From Pseudomonadota bacterium (GTDB lineage: Bacteria > Pseudomonadota > Gammaproteobacteria > Burkholderiales > Methylophilaceae), in the NCBI GenBank assembly GCA_020053735.1, contig JAGVMP010000019.1, positions 1 through 64,000 on the forward strand: 64,000 bases of DNA, given 5' to 3'. Positions within the stretch are counted from its first letter, which is position 1. Each line of letters starts with the position of its first letter. The notes under the pieces are model-generated. The model saw only the letters and a list, made by a program, of their open reading frames with translations. It had not been told where the DNA came from and ran no database searches. The position numbers and the translations under genes were made by a program. Below are positions 16,836-27,025 of the stretch, in pieces.

Positions 16836-18137
16836 TTACAACCAACCGCCCTTGAATCCTGCACGTAGTAAGCCTTTAACGGTATATGGACAATTTCGCA
16901 TTAATTTCCACAACAGGCCAGAACGGTAATTTTCGATCATCAAAATAATTGGTCCTTGATTGAGCCCGAAATGCCACGGTGAAACCCACCAGCCATAAGG
17001 ATTGCCAGGCTCACCTGGGTGGGATGGGTTAAAAGAGGCTTTGAAACCGTAGGAGTTAAACTGGGTTAACTTGGCCTGATGAATACAATGGTTGAGCGCA
17101 GTCAATACGATTTCGGGTGCGAAAGGCAGCGAGGCTGCCAGCGCCCAAGGTGCAAGGGTACCATCGTCTGGGCCATAAGGCACGCCACGTCCCTCGTAAT
17201 CGAACAACGGCCATTCGATGCCGTTTAATTTGAGAGTGCCTGGGCCGGGGCCTTCGCTTGCGGTAATACCCCAGCAATGCGAGCCGTAGTCCTTGAATTT
17301 AAGCGGATTATTGATCGCGTACTGTTGTTGCACATACGTTGCGCGGCGGCTGTTCTCAAAATAGTCGATACCCTTGTCACGCATGAAGGCATCTTGAATA
17401 CCCCGAAAGTCTATCCAGACATGCGAGAGCTGATGGGTAAATAGCGGCCCTGCGTACAGATATTCCTGTCCGTAACAGTGTTCCCATTTATAAGTTGAAG
17501 CCCACGCCGCGTAGCTCTCCTCGGGCAACGGATGCGTCGGCGAGCCCAGCCCTAGAATATATAACAGCAGCGCCTCGTCATAGCCTTCCCATCGATATTT
17601 AAGGAAGCCGCTTTCTGGTTTCCAGCCGTGCGTCACCGTTGCGCCTTGGTTTTGTGCCCATTGCCAATCAGCACGTCGATAGAGGGCGTCGGCAAGCGTG
17701 CGGATTTCACTCTCGTCCACACTGTCTGCATCAAAGTAAATCCCTGCCGTCAAAGCCCCAGCCAACAAAAAAGTGCTATCCACTGTTGAAAGTTCGCATT
17801 GCCAAGCGCGTCGACCAGTCTGCATGTCGAGGAAATGATAGTAGAACCCTTTGTAGCCCGTCGCGTCAGGCTCAGGCCCTTGGGGACTGTTCCAAAAAAA
17901 ACGCAGTGTCACGAGCGTACGTTCCACCGCTGCCGCGCGCGTCATAAAACCACGCTCGACACTGACTGGATAGCATGCCAACGCAAGACCAGTCGCGGCA
18001 ATACTGGCAGGCCAATTCTCAGCATCTTTATCAATCACCAAACCATTATCGAGATTCGTTTCATACAGAAAATAGTCGAATGTTTGACGCTGTAAATTTT
18101 CCAATTCCGCATCTACAGATAGTTTATTTGAGGTCAT
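16836..18137 (-). CDS. Glucoamylase-like glycoside hydrolase (GH144/COG5368 type)
   Basis: The 433-residue product belongs to the alpha/alpha-barrel 'glycoamylase' family, recognisable from QRQTFDYFLYETN at the N-terminus, the GLVIDKD and WPASIAATGLAL blocks, STVDSTFLLAGAL, and the C-terminal GWWVSPWHFGLNQGPIILMI. Characterised GH144 members cut beta-1,2-glucan; action on alpha-glucan is not established. There is no signal peptide, so it is cytoplasmic. The start overlaps the stop of the ATP-grasp gene (ATGA). A remnant of the 5' end of a related gene is found at 42.58 kb. Confidence 0.85.
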   Translation of the reverse strand: MTSNKLSVDAELENLQRQTFDYFLYETNLDNGLVIDKDAENWPASIAATGLALACYPVSVERGFMTRAAAVERTLVTLRFFWNSPQGPEPDATGYKGFYYHFLDMQTGRRAWQCELSTVDSTFLLAGALTAGIYFDADSVDESEIRTLADALYRRADWQWAQNQGATVTHGWKPESGFLKYRWEGYDEALLLYILGLGSPTHPLPEESYAAWASTYKWEHCYGQEYLYAGPLFTHQLSHVWIDFRGIQDAFMRDKGIDYFENSRRATYVQQQYAINNPLKFKDYGSHCWGITASEGPGPGTLKLNGIEWPLFDYEGRGVPYGPDDGTLAPWALAASLPFAPEIVLTALNHCIHQAKLTQFNSYGFKASFNPSHPGEPGNPYGWWVSPWHFGLNQGPIILMIENYRSGLLWKLMRNCPYTVKGLLRAGFKGGWL

Positions 18138-19519
18138 GTTTTTCCCTTACGCCAACTGGTTATGCATTTACTAGGTATATCGGTGAAAACTGGTGCAAAA
18201 CCGCCACCAGGAGTGCGAAAATTTGTCGTCTGACCTTGATAGAGCCGTGCCGTGATAAATTGTACTGCGCCGTCATACACATAATTGCGTATATCAAACT
18301 TAAGCGCGTGAGGCACATCATGACCTGCTATCAGACGTTCTCCGGGAGGCACCAGCGCCTGCGCGATATAATCCCCGGCAATTATTTCTCCCCATACACG
18401 TTTGGTTAATTTGTCACCCCGATAGGCAGCTCTACTGCCGAAGCCCGCAGCTGGCTTGAAAAAAAGTCTGCGCCGCTCTGACCATAAACGTTCAGCATCG
18501 GCGGCATTGACAATTTCAGTTCGCGGAATGCCGCTCAGAAGCGTTTGTACAATGTCTTCAGTGACACCGAACGAATGCAAGCGCTCAGGATCGCTAAGCA
18601 CGGCGAGGTTACGCTTGTTGGCGTAAAGCGCATGAGCCCGCGGATTGGGCGTCAGAACGACGGCATTATTCAGATATGCATCACGCAGTACCTTGTGCGC
18701 AGGCTCTTCCAGCATAAAGTCGGTAAGCCGGTTGTAAACGAGATCAATCGGCGCTTCCCCATGCCACAGGACACCATCGTGCAGCTGCAACTCCATTGGG
18801 TCGGCGATTACCGCATCAATCCCATGTCGGCGAAACATCTGTTGGAACAGCCGGAACTCGGGGTAGAGATATTGCTCTTGCGGGTTGTCGTCAACGATAG
18901 CAATGCGTCGCAAATCCTGACCGCCTCGCGCGAGACACCATTCATTGAGAAACATAGAGACGAAGGTTTGATGGAGCGCCCCGATTGCAACTGGGCTGGT
19001 AGTCATGTCGGCAATCGCCGGGCAGCAAGCCCGTTGTGTGCGCGCCAGTACGGCATTTAAAAGTGCGCCGCCGGCATTGGTATTGATTTCGATCAATTGA
19101 GGATCAGCGCCGGACAGATGAAAATCGTAGCTCAGGAACACACCTTGCGCACCAGCTGCATCATAATGCGCGATCTCGGGCGCCCATTCGAGCACAATCT
19201 CTCGGAACGCAGGCAACGCAATGACTGTCTGCGCCGCCTGCACGATTGCCGCCATGCGATCCAGATGATGCCTCGACACAAACACGGGCATTGCTGCGAA
19301 TAAATTTGGGCATTTTTCCAAAATCAATGGATACAAGTTGCGCGTCTCGGCGTCTACTTCAAACTCGCGCTTCAGTGCATCAGCGTCAAGACTGATGCAA
19401 AAGCAGTTGTTGTTAAGCGATTCAACTCCGAGGGTGTCTGGTTGGACACTACAGGCGGGCTGCTGCCCAGATGTGCATTGCGTTTCATGAATTGTGCTCA
19501 GAGGTTTGGATTCGATCAT
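18134..19519 (-). CDS. ATP-grasp-like protein, substrate unknown
   Basis: The 461-residue protein has features of a circularly permuted ATP-grasp ligase: [16 protein letters not shown] in the first half; in the second half [19 protein letters not shown] (the grasp lysine region) and [20 protein letters not shown], near the metal ligands. ATP-grasp enzymes join a carboxylate to an amine or thiol through an acyl phosphate. The partner molecules cannot be read from the sequence. It overlaps genes on both sides (pgm upstream, GH144-like downstream) and is translationally coupled to both. A role in modifying a storage compound or peptide is only a guess. Confidence 0.7.
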   Translation of the reverse strand: MIESKPLSTIHETQCTSGQQPACSVQPDTLGVESLNNNCFCISLDADALKREFEVDAETRNLYPLILEKCPNLFAAMPVFVSRHHLDRMAAIVQAAQTVIALPAFREIVLEWAPEIAHYDAAGAQGVFLSYDFHLSGADPQLIEINTNAGGALLNAVLARTQRACCPAIADMTTSPVAIGALHQTFVSMFLNEWCLARGGQDLRRIAIVDDNPQEQYLYPEFRLFQQMFRRHGIDAVIADPMELQLHDGVLWHGEAPIDLVYNRLTDFMLEEPAHKVLRDAYLNNAVVLTPNPRAHALYANKRNLAVLSDPERLHSFGVTEDIVQTLLSGIPRTEIVNAADAERLWSERRRLFFKPAAGFGSRAAYRGDKLTKRVWGEIIAGDYIAQALVPPGERLIAGHDVPHALKFDIRNYVYDGAVQFITARLYQGQTTNFRTPGGGFAPVFTDIPSKCITSWRKGKT

Positions 19520-21165
19520 AGTTTTTCCTTGAGTGCAGTATCGACAATAGCTTGCGCCTCTTCCACAATTCGATTCAGATGATCTTCTCCGCGAAAGCTC
19601 TCAGCATAAATCTTGTAAATATCTTCAGTACCTGATGGACGCGCAACAAACCAGCCGTTTTCTGCCACTACCTTTACCCCGCCAATGGACGCGCCATTGC
19701 CAGGCGCATGGCTAATGATGCTTTGGATTTTCTCGCCAGCCAGGTTTGTGGCATGAACTTGTTGTGGTGAAAGCGCCGACAGCCTCGATTTTTGCTCTGG
19801 TGTAGCGGGTGCCTCAACACGGTCGTAGGCAGGCTCGCCTAATTCGCGTGTCAGTTCGCGGTATATCTCGCCAGGGTCTCGACCCATTCGCGCAGTGATC
19901 TCTGCTGCGAGTAAAGCCGGGATTATGCCATCCTTGTCTGTGGTCCAGACTGATCCATCCAAGCGCAGGAAAGACGCGCCAGCACTTTCTTCGCCGCAAA
20001 AACCGAGTGTACTGTCGAGTAAGCCACCGACGAACCACTTGAAGCCGACTGGCACCTCGTACAATTTCCGGCCTAACTTCTTAGTCACACGATCAATCAT
20101 TTGGCTGCTCACCACGGTCTTTCCGACAGCCGCTTCCGTGCGCCATTCGGGACGATGTTGGTACAGGTAGTGGATAGCGACACAAAGATAATGATTGGGC
20201 GGGAGCAAGCCCGTGCTGCGGGTGACGATGCCGTGCCGGTCGTGGTCGGGGTCGCACGCAAAGGCGATATCGAAGTGATCCTTCAAGCCTATCAAATTCT
20301 GCATGGCATAGATTGATGATGGATCCATGCGTATACGCCCATCCCAGTCAACGGGCATGAAACGAAATGTCGGATCTAGCTCGTTGTTGACTACTGCAAG
20401 GTTTAGGCGATAGCGCTCCGCAATGGCAGCCCAGTAGTGAACTCCAGCACCCCCGAGAGGGTCAACGCCCATACTGATATTGGCATCACGAATCGCGTCC
20501 ATATCGATGACATTACCGAGGTCGCTTATGTAAGTGTTGAGATAGTCATGACGGTGCGTCGTGGCGGCGCGTAAAGCCTTATCCAAGGATATTCTTCGTA
20601 TGCCCTGCAGTCCACTTTTGAGTAACTCATTGGCCTTTGCTTCGATCCAGCCAGTGACTACTGGGTCCGCTGGGCCACCATGTGGCGGATTGTATTTGAA
20701 GCCACCATAGTTGGGTGGGTTATGTGAGGGGGTGATGACAATGCCATCTGCACGTGCTGCAATCCGGCCTCGGTTGTAAGTAAGTATCGCGTGAGAAACC
20801 GCAGGTGTAGGGGTGTATTCGTCCTTCTCAGCGATCATTACTTCAACACCATTGGCCGCTAACACTTCGAGCGCGCTGGCTAAGGCCGGTTCGGACAGCG
20901 CGTGGGTGTCAATGCCGAGAAACAGGGGACCATCTATACCTTGCAGCTTGCGGTAGAGACAAATTGCCTGACTAATGGCAAGCACATGCCATTCATTAAA
21001 ACTCTTTTCGAGTGGCGATCCACGATGCCCGGATGTTCCAAACGTGACTCCCTGTGCGGGTATTGAGATGTCAGGTGTATCCGTATAATAGGCCGTCACT
21101 AATTTTGCAACGTTTATTAACATCGACGCGGGCGTTGGTTTCCCAGCAAGAGGGCTTACATTCAT
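19516..21165 (-). CDS. pgm: Phosphoglucomutase (alpha-D-glucose specific)
   Basis: The 549-residue enzyme interconverts glucose-1-phosphate and glucose-6-phosphate. It shows the sugar-phosphate binding start [19 protein letters not shown], the phosphoserine loop [20 protein letters not shown] (Ser near 144), the metal loop [10 protein letters not shown], the sugar loop [11 protein letters not shown] and the phosphate-binding end [16 protein letters not shown]. All catalytic blocks are intact. It takes glucose-1-phosphate from GlgP into glycolysis. Start and stop overlap the neighbouring genes by four bases each. Confidence 0.95.
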   Translation of the reverse strand: MNVSPLAGKPTPASMLINVAKLVTAYYTDTPDISIPAQGVTFGTSGHRGSPLEKSFNEWHVLAISQAICLYRKLQGIDGPLFLGIDTHALSEPALASALEVLAANGVEVMIAEKDEYTPTPAVSHAILTYNRGRIAARADGIVITPSHNPPNYGGFKYNPPHGGPADPVVTGWIEAKANELLKSGLQGIRRISLDKALRAATTHRHDYLNTYISDLGNVIDMDAIRDANISMGVDPLGGAGVHYWAAIAERYRLNLAVVNNELDPTFRFMPVDWDGRIRMDPSSIYAMQNLIGLKDHFDIAFACDPDHDRHGIVTRSTGLLPPNHYLCVAIHYLYQHRPEWRTEAAVGKTVVSSQMIDRVTKKLGRKLYEVPVGFKWFVGGLLDSTLGFCGEESAGASFLRLDGSVWTTDKDGIIPALLAAEITARMGRDPGEIYRELTRELGEPAYDRVEAPATPEQKSRLSALSPQQVHATNLAGEKIQSIISHAPGNGASIGGVKVVAENGWFVARPSGTEDIYKIYAESFRGEDHLNRIVEEAQAIVDTALKEKL

Positions 21166-22187
21166 TCTTGCTCCATCACAACTGTGTAGTTGCCTTGCGT
21201 AGCCGCGCTATTCAGGCGGGCTCGCTGGTATAGCGCTTGCTGCGCAATCAACTTGTTTGTAGCCTCGCCGCGCCAAGCGTGAAGAGCAGATGCCTGCAAA
21301 GCGCGCCCGTACGAAAAACGCAAACCCCAGGGCGGTTTCTCAACAGCGGAATTCAACGCATTGAGGTTAGCGGTAGCTGCTGCCTCACTCTGGCCTCCAG
21401 AGAGGAAGGTGATCAGGGGTACCGCTGCAGGCACTGTGCGTTTAAGGCAGATGAGCGTTGCTTGCGCAACTTGTTGCGGCGTTGCGAGTTCGGGGCAGGT
21501 GTGGCCAGGCTCGACCATGTTGGGTTTCAAAATCATGTATTCCAACGCTACGCGTTCTTTGTGAAGCGCATGAAATACCGCATGCAAGACTTCCTCCGTG
21601 ATGCGGGCAGAAGTCGCAAGTGTGTGGTCGCCCTCCATCAGTACTTCCGGTTCTACAATCGGTAGCACACCGTGTTCCTGGCAAATGGCTGCGTAGCGCG
21701 CCAGCATATGCGCGTTGATTGCAATCGCCTGTGCAGTTGGAATGCCGGCGCCGATGTTGATGACTGCGCGCCATTTGGCGAAGCGCGCGCCTAGTTGCTT
21801 ATATTCGCCTAGCCGCTGTGCCAGGTTATCCAAGCCTTGCGTTACACTTTCTCCTGTAAAATTAGACAACGGCAGCATACCCTTATCTACTTTGATACCG
21901 GGTACGATGCCCTGCGCTTTTAGTAACTCTGGCAGTGGCAAGCCTGCAGCACTTTTCTGTTTGAGAGTCTCTTCGAACAAAATAGCGCCGCAAATATAAT
22001 CGCCAAGGCTGGATGTTGAAAACAGCAGTTCACGGTAATCGCGCCGAGTTTCTTCCGTGTTCGCTATACCGACAGCCTTGAATAACTTTTCAATAGTGCC
22101 GAGGCTTTCATCCGCTGCAAGAAGTCCTTTAGCTGGTGTAGTCAGCTCGGCTAATGTCTTTGCCAACTCTTGTGTTGATATTGTCAT
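21162..22187 (-). CDS. Fructose-bisphosphate aldolase, class I
   Basis: The 341-residue Schiff-base aldolase splits fructose-1,6-bisphosphate into triose phosphates. It shows the class I start [19 protein letters not shown], the [14 protein letters not shown] block, the Schiff-base lysine in YMILKPNMV (near 219) and the phosphate-binding [19 protein letters not shown] region followed by [12 protein letters not shown]. Many proteobacteria rely on class II enzymes, so this may be a second, metal-independent aldolase, useful under metal or peroxide stress. It is coupled to pgm (ATGA). Confidence 0.93.
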   Translation of the reverse strand: MTISTQELAKTLAELTTPAKGLLAADESLGTIEKLFKAVGIANTEETRRDYRELLFSTSSLGDYICGAILFEETLKQKSAAGLPLPELLKAQGIVPGIKVDKGMLPLSNFTGESVTQGLDNLAQRLGEYKQLGARFAKWRAVINIGAGIPTAQAIAINAHMLARYAAICQEHGVLPIVEPEVLMEGDHTLATSARITEEVLHAVFHALHKERVALEYMILKPNMVEPGHTCPELATPQQVAQATLICLKRTVPAAVPLITFLSGGQSEAAATANLNALNSAVEKPPWGLRFSYGRALQASALHAWRGEATNKLIAQQALYQRARLNSAATQGNYTVVMEQE

Positions 22188-22233
22188 GGAGTCTCCGTTA
22201 CTTTAGCCGTCTGCTAGTTTAAGTTATGCATAA

Positions 22234-22821
22234 TCATGGCTGTGCGCCGTTCAACATACGAATGACTGGCTCGCCCACATCATGGTCATAACCCAATATA
22301 CTCAAGGAAGTAGTTGCCAGATGTAAACGACGGGCTTCGAGCGCGGGCAGCGCGACCCAGCGCACAATAAGAATGCGCAATATGTCCCGGTGTGCGAAAA
22401 CGAGCACGTCACTATTATGTTCACGCATTCGAGCAATGACTCGGTCTGCACGTGCTGCCACGTCTGCCAAAGTCTCACCACCTGGACAACCGTCATCTAA
22501 CAAATGCCACCCATGACGCTCGGTCCGAATATCCGTGGTGCGTCGACCTTCGTACGCACCATAATCCCATTCCATTAGGTCGGCATCAAATTCCATACGT
22601 CCACTGAAACCTGCCAGGTCACCAGTTTGCCGCGCTCGTTGCAGCGGGCTGGCTAGCACTTTAACAAGACTCAAGCCGTGCAAGTGCGCACGCAGCGCGC
22701 GGGCATCGTGCTCGCCTCGCTCAGTAAGCGGAATATCGGTACGACCCGTATGCTGGCCGCTGATCGTCCAGGCGGTCTCGCCATGCCGGACTAGAAATAT
22801 TTCAGGTAGCGTCTGATTCAT
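22234..22821 (-). CDS. Histidine phosphatase / phosphoglycerate-mutase-like
   Basis: The ATG at 22821 (MNQTLPEIFLVRHGETAW) is chosen because the preceding 34 residues of the open frame lie inside tpiA and do not look like this family. The 195-residue product has the RHGE motif (His near 13), the ASPLQRARQT block and the second catalytic His in VFAHRDILR. Glu in MEWDYGAYEGR completes the active site. The family includes cofactor-dependent phosphoglycerate mutases and unrelated sugar phosphatases. Context with aldolase and tpiA favours a glycolytic phosphate ester. It overlaps the 3' end of tpiA by 20 bases. Confidence 0.85.
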   Translation of the reverse strand: MNQTLPEIFLVRHGETAWTISGQHTGRTDIPLTERGEHDARALRAHLHGLSLVKVLASPLQRARQTGDLAGFSGRMEFDADLMEWDYGAYEGRRTTDIRTERHGWHLLDDGCPGGETLADVAARADRVIARMREHNSDVLVFAHRDILRILIVRWVALPALEARRLHLATTSLSILGYDHDVGEPVIRMLNGAQP

Positions 22822-23653
22822 TCTGCGAGCCTTTCTGTTTTCCTTGATTTTGAACGTTTTCTCGAAAAGCTCTTGGGGGCTTATCGACTCCAGCCTGGAT
22901 GATGGACAGAAACTGGTCAGCATTCAGGCTATCCGCGCCGACGAGGACTCCGTCCACTCCTTGTTGACCAAGTAGCGCGGCGGCGTCCTCTGGACTAACG
23001 CTGCCGCCATACAGTATGAGAAGCGTTTGTGCCCATTTCTCTTCGAACATCTGACCGAAGCAGCGTCTGATAATGGCATGTGCATCCTGAGCCTGCCGTG
23101 GGGTGGCATGGTGTCCGAAATTACCGATTGCCCAGACGGGTTCATATGCAATATTCAGGCGGGGTAATATATCTGCAGACAAGCCAGCCAATCCCTGCAT
23201 GAGTTGCCGGTGAAGCACAGCTTCTGTCTGGTGGGACTCACGTTGGTGCAAAGTCTCGCCGACACAGAAGATTACATCAAGGCCGGCGGCCAAGGCAACC
23301 AGTACTTTTTGGTTGATAAACGTATCGGATTCGCTCAGCTTATGGCGGCGCTCGCTGTGCCCCAGGATCACATACTTGCAGCCGAGATCAAGAAGCATCG
23401 TTGGGCTGACCTCGCCGGTAAACGCACCTTCCTTTTCAGGAAACAGATTCTGCGCCCCAAGCTTGACGCGGCTACCTTGAAGAACCTTTGCGACAATGCC
23501 CAGATACGGGAAAGGAGGACAAATGACAGCAGTTACACTGTTTTCAGTACCCATGCCCTCAACGACCGACTTGGCCAGCTCCCGGGCTTCAGTGGCCGTG
23601 GTATACATCTTCCAGTTACCAATCACCAGCACATATGGCTTTTCTTGTGTCAC
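22802..23653 (-). CDS. tpiA: Triose-phosphate isomerase
   Basis: The 283-residue enzyme interconverts dihydroxyacetone phosphate and glyceraldehyde-3-phosphate. It shows GNWKMY at the N-terminus (catalytic Lys), the catalytic His in VILGHSERR (near 96), the catalytic Glu in IAYEPVWAIG (near 169) and the phosphate loop LILYGGSV followed by GVLVGADSL. It carries about 30 extra charged residues at the C-terminus (from about 255) compared with the usual 250, and that tail overlaps the phosphatase gene downstream. It probably duplicates a housekeeping copy elsewhere. Confidence 0.93.
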   Translation of the reverse strand: MTQEKPYVLVIGNWKMYTTATEARELAKSVVEGMGTENSVTAVICPPFPYLGIVAKVLQGSRVKLGAQNLFPEKEGAFTGEVSPTMLLDLGCKYVILGHSERRHKLSESDTFINQKVLVALAAGLDVIFCVGETLHQRESHQTEAVLHRQLMQGLAGLSADILPRLNIAYEPVWAIGNFGHHATPRQAQDAHAIIRRCFGQMFEEKWAQTLLILYGGSVSPEDAAALLGQQGVDGVLVGADSLNADQFLSIIQAGVDKPPRAFRENVQNQGKQKGSQNESDAT

Positions 23654-23686
23654 GAGAGTTTCACTCCATGCATCAATAGATGGTAG

Positions 23687-24382
23687 TTATTCGGCAACAC
23701 TGCGTTTCCAGGTGAAATGTTCATACAACCCTGAATAGATCAGGCCAAACGAAAATGCGAAAATCAATTCTTCAAGCGGCAAACCATAGATTAGAACTCC
23801 GCTGAGATCCTTGAGATTCCATACCTGTTCGATATAACCTGGCGCCGACCACTTCAGTCCCAGTAAAAAAGTTGTGTAGATGACAAAAAACAAAACACCG
23901 CCTACGACCATATTGGACTTTAGATCGGGGCGACATAACACTGCGGGAATAGCGCCCAGCACCAGCGCCGCAATACCAGCGTAAATCGGATTCCAAGGCA
24001 GGAAATATAGAATCGGAAACAACACAAATGGGACTGCCAGTGCCCATCGGTGCCAACCATGCCGCCATTGATGGCGCTCTATGGGGCTGACTACCCCCAT
24101 GCGTTTATGCAGGATGACGTTATAAAGCACAGCAGCGATGCCGCCAATGGCGAAGCTGAAAATAAAACTTTCAATGTCAAAGCCGGTTCTTTGCGCCAAT
24201 TCAAACAAGCTCGGCGGGTTCCAGTATTCGGGTACAAAAATCGGTTCGGTCAGTCCAAACGGCAGCATGAACAAGCTTGCCCGCCACATGACGGGCCGAT
24301 GCTGTGGGAATAAGCTATACAGCAGCACCCATGGCAGCAAAAATGCGCTCGACCAGACCAGCCAGACGTAGTGATAAATCAT
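23687..24382 (-). CDS. Lycopene cyclase domain-containing membrane protein
   Basis: The 231-residue protein has about seven membrane segments and two lycopene-cyclase-like half domains. Markers are LTEPIFVPEYWNPPSLFELA, FDIESFIFSFAIGGIAAVLY and GLPLEELIFAFSFGLIYSGLYE, with the paired acidic residues (PLEE) characteristic of CrtYc/d-type cyclases. No carotenoid genes are seen nearby, so cyclisation of lycopene is not supported by context. It overlaps the MFS gene by four bases and precedes tpiA by 33 bases, in the same operon. Confidence 0.6.
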   Translation of the reverse strand: MIYHYVWLVWSSAFLLPWVLLYSLFPQHRPVMWRASLFMLPFGLTEPIFVPEYWNPPSLFELAQRTGFDIESFIFSFAIGGIAAVLYNVILHKRMGVVSPIERHQWRHGWHRWALAVPFVLFPILYFLPWNPIYAGIAALVLGAIPAVLCRPDLKSNMVVGGVLFFVIYTTFLLGLKWSAPGYIEQVWNLKDLSGVLIYGLPLEELIFAFSFGLIYSGLYEHFTWKRSVAE

Positions 24383-25671
24383 GATGGACTTTGTTCCTGC
24401 GGATCGCCCGCAATTGCGTTTATCCGAAGATTGCGGTGCACAAGTAATTGAGGAAGTTGCAGACTCAAAACGAAGCCAATAATCACAAGCAGTGCGGCTA
24501 AAATAAAGGGGGCACCTGGCTGCACGGCTGTATTGAAAAGGAGCCCGCCCGCTGCCGAGCCCAAAGTAACTCCTAAGCTGGCGGCTGCCGTCTGCTTACC
24601 GAGTTCCCAGCCCTGCGCGCGCTCGGCTTTGGCTGAAATCCAGTAGGTCAGGATGGGCGAGAGAATGCCAGCACTCGCTGCGACCGCACCGATTACGACC
24701 AGCATCAAGCTGAAATCTGACGCTCGCGGTATGAAGAACAAGCCGGTCGCGAGCACCGCGAGTGCGGGCGCGATAAGCCAGCGCGTGGCGTCTGGCTTGA
24801 CTAAGGGTGAAAATACAATTGCCTGCAACAGAAACATGACCAAGCTGCATTCAGTGAACATCAACGCGATTTGGTAAGCGGTCAAGCCTAGCTCCTGCTT
24901 GCCCCGCAGTACAAGACCGACCTCGAACACCCCAACACTGGCCGAGACAATAAAAGTGAGGATGAGTAGCTTCGGTACCAGCCATACCGTCTTATCGACC
25001 GAAGCATCTTTAGTTTTTGCTGGTTGATCTTGTCCATTACCATTAGGCACGGTGAGTGCGACAGCAAGGGCTGCGACAAAAGCGAGCAGTGCAGTCGCAG
25101 CGAGCGGGGCCGCCACCGATCCAGCTAATGTGGTAAAAGTAAATATATCCGCTACTAAACGTGTAACAAAAACACCCAGCATCGGTCCGAGCAGAAAACC
25201 AGCAATGCCAGCCAGGCTCACGAACGAAAGCCGACGAGCACGTCCATGATCTATCGTAGTTAAATTTCCGACCACAGCGGCGGCCACTGGCGTTACTGCC
25301 GCCGAGAATACGCCGCTCAAGAAGCGCTCGGCATAAATCGCGATTAGACTCTCGACGAACGCGAAGACCAGCATGGTTACGCCAAAGCCGAGCAGCCCAA
25401 CCAGTAGCACACCACGTGACCCGCGCTGATCAGACAACCGCCCCCATATAGGTGCAAATAGAAAAAGCGATAGGGTATAAACAGCGGTCAGCAGGCCCGT
25501 ATGTCGGGAAACTTGTGCAGGCTGTACTCCTGCCCCCAATAGACGCTCGATCAGGTAGGGCAAAAGTGGAAGCACTACGCCAAAACCTACTGACACTGTA
25601 AAAACGGCAAGCATGAGCGCAATCATTGCTGATGAGGATAGAGCAGTTGCGGACTGAGTGTTGACGTTCAT
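24379..25671 (-). CDS. Major facilitator superfamily transporter
   Basis: The 430-residue protein has 12 predicted membrane segments and the MFS motif between segments 2 and 3 (GRLSDQRGSRGVLLVGL), and looks like a drug or sugar efflux carrier of the TetA-like type. The first about 75 residues reappear, with about 85 percent identity, at the front of the NodT gene at 32.6 kb. It is the first gene of the eight-gene run that extends to the GH144-like gene. The substrate cannot be deduced. Confidence 0.85.
   Translation of the reverse strand: MNVNTQSATALSSSAMIALMLAVFTVSVGFGVVLPLLPYLIERLLGAGVQPAQVSRHTGLLTAVYTLSLFLFAPIWGRLSDQRGSRGVLLVGLLGFGVTMLVFAFVESLIAIYAERFLSGVFSAAVTPVAAAVVGNLTTIDHGRARRLSFVSLAGIAGFLLGPMLGVFVTRLVADIFTFTTLAGSVAAPLAATALLAFVAALAVALTVPNGNGQDQPAKTKDASVDKTVWLVPKLLILTFIVSASVGVFEVGLVLRGKQELGLTAYQIALMFTECSLVMFLLQAIVFSPLVKPDATRWLIAPALAVLATGLFFIPRASDFSLMLVVIGAVAASAGILSPILTYWISAKAERAQGWELGKQTAAASLGVTLGSAAGGLLFNTAVQPGAPFILAALLVIIGFVLSLQLPQLLVHRNLRINAIAGDPQEQSPS
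25453..25625. repeat. Direct repeat copy 1 (5' part of the MFS gene)
   Basis: About 170 bases inside the MFS gene match 32405-32575 in the same orientation with scattered mismatches (for example the block GTATAAACAGCGGTCAGCAG on the plus strand). The two copies flank the exporter genes between them. Confidence 0.85.
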
Positions 25672-25893
25672 ACAGCAACTTTTCTTTTACAGGCGCCAGT
25701 TTTCTGCCACAAAATACGCCTATGCTGCCTATCGCATTTATGTTTCGCTAATTTTGTATTCATTTTATCTCGTTCCTTAATATATCTTGTTTACCTAAAA
25801 ATAGTTTGTACTTATCAATATTGCCCTGACTCCAAATTACATGGCCGTTTACGTTTTAGTCAGCTTAGTGGGCAAAAGCGAATGTTGGGCATG

Positions 25894-27021
25894 CTAATTA
25901 ACTACCTGGCTGACAGTCTTGTGAAAACGCACCAGAGCCGCAATGAACAGGAAACCGCCGATGGCAATGATGGCGAGAAACTGCGGCCACACCACGTCGA
26001 TGCCAGCGCCGCGATACAAGATGGCTTGCGCTGCTGAGACAAAATGGGTGGTTGGCGTGGCGAGCATGACATTCTGCACAAACAGCGGCATGCTTTCATT
26101 AGGTGTGATGGCACCTGAAAGAAGTTTTAGCGGCAGCAGCACCAACACCAGCAACATGCCAAACTGCGGCATGGAACGCGCCAGAGTGGCCAAGAAGATG
26201 CCCATCGAAGTGGTGGCAAAAAGGTAGAGTGCGGTTGCCAGCATGAATAACAGCGCAGAACCGTGCACTGGAACCCGCAACACGCCCTGGATGACGAACA
26301 GCAGTGACAACATCGCCGCCAGTATCACCACTAAACCCATGGACCACACCTTAGCCAGCATTATTTCAAGGGGGGTCACTGGCATGACGAGCAAATGCTC
26401 CAGAGTTCCATGCTCACGTTCGCGGATGAGTGCTGCACCAGTCAGGATGATGGAAAGAAAGGTCACGTTGTTGATCAGATCCATCACCGATCCAAACCAT
26501 GTCCGTTCAAGGTTTTGGTTGAAGCGCATGCGCAACACCAAGTCCACCGGCACAGAAGCGGAGCGGCGGTAACGCTGAACGAACTCTCCAACTTCAGCTC
26601 CCACAATTTGCTGTATATAGCCACTACCGACAAAGGCCTGGCTGATGAGGGTCGCGTCCACGTTCAACTGCACAGCGGGCTTGCGGCCGGCCAGTACATC
26701 GCGTTGGAAGTCAGGCGGAATACTCAGTCCGAAGGCATAACGTCCACTGTCCATTCCTGCGTCTACTTCTGCCAGCGAGGCAAGCACAGGAGTTTTGAAA
26801 TGAGGAGGATAGAAGCTCGCCACAATGCGTGCCGAGAGTAACGATTGGTCTTCATCGATGATTGCAATGGCCGCGTTATGCAAGCTCTCGGGCATGGCCG
26901 TGGCAGCAGCGTAGATGGACACTGTGAACGTAAAGACGACCAGCACCATCATAATTGGGTCGCGAAGCAGGCTCCACAGCTCCTTCACGCCAAGACGAAC
27001 TACATTAGAGACCTGTATCAT
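25894..27021 (-). CDS. yhhJ: ABC-2 type permease (YhhJ-like)
   Basis: The 375-residue inner-membrane permease has one N-terminal segment, a large extracytoplasmic domain (about 45-170) and five C-terminal segments, with the ABC-2 signature REREHGTLEHLLVMPVTPLEI. It follows the RbbA-like gene after four bases and is the last gene of the exporter group. In E. coli YhhJ accompanies RbbA and YhiI. Function inferred: efflux of an unknown compound with RbbA, YhiI and the outer-membrane channel. Confidence 0.88.
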   Translation of the reverse strand: MIQVSNVVRLGVKELWSLLRDPIMMVLVVFTFTVSIYAAATAMPESLHNAAIAIIDEDQSLLSARIVASFYPPHFKTPVLASLAEVDAGMDSGRYAFGLSIPPDFQRDVLAGRKPAVQLNVDATLISQAFVGSGYIQQIVGAEVGEFVQRYRRSASVPVDLVLRMRFNQNLERTWFGSVMDLINNVTFLSIILTGAALIREREHGTLEHLLVMPVTPLEIMLAKVWSMGLVVILAAMLSLLFVIQGVLRVPVHGSALLFMLATALYLFATTSMGIFLATLARSMPQFGMLLVLVLLPLKLLSGAITPNESMPLFVQNVMLATPTTHFVSAAQAILYRGAGIDVVWPQFLAIIAIGGFLFIAALVRFHKTVSQVVN

Positions 27022-27025
27022 GAGG

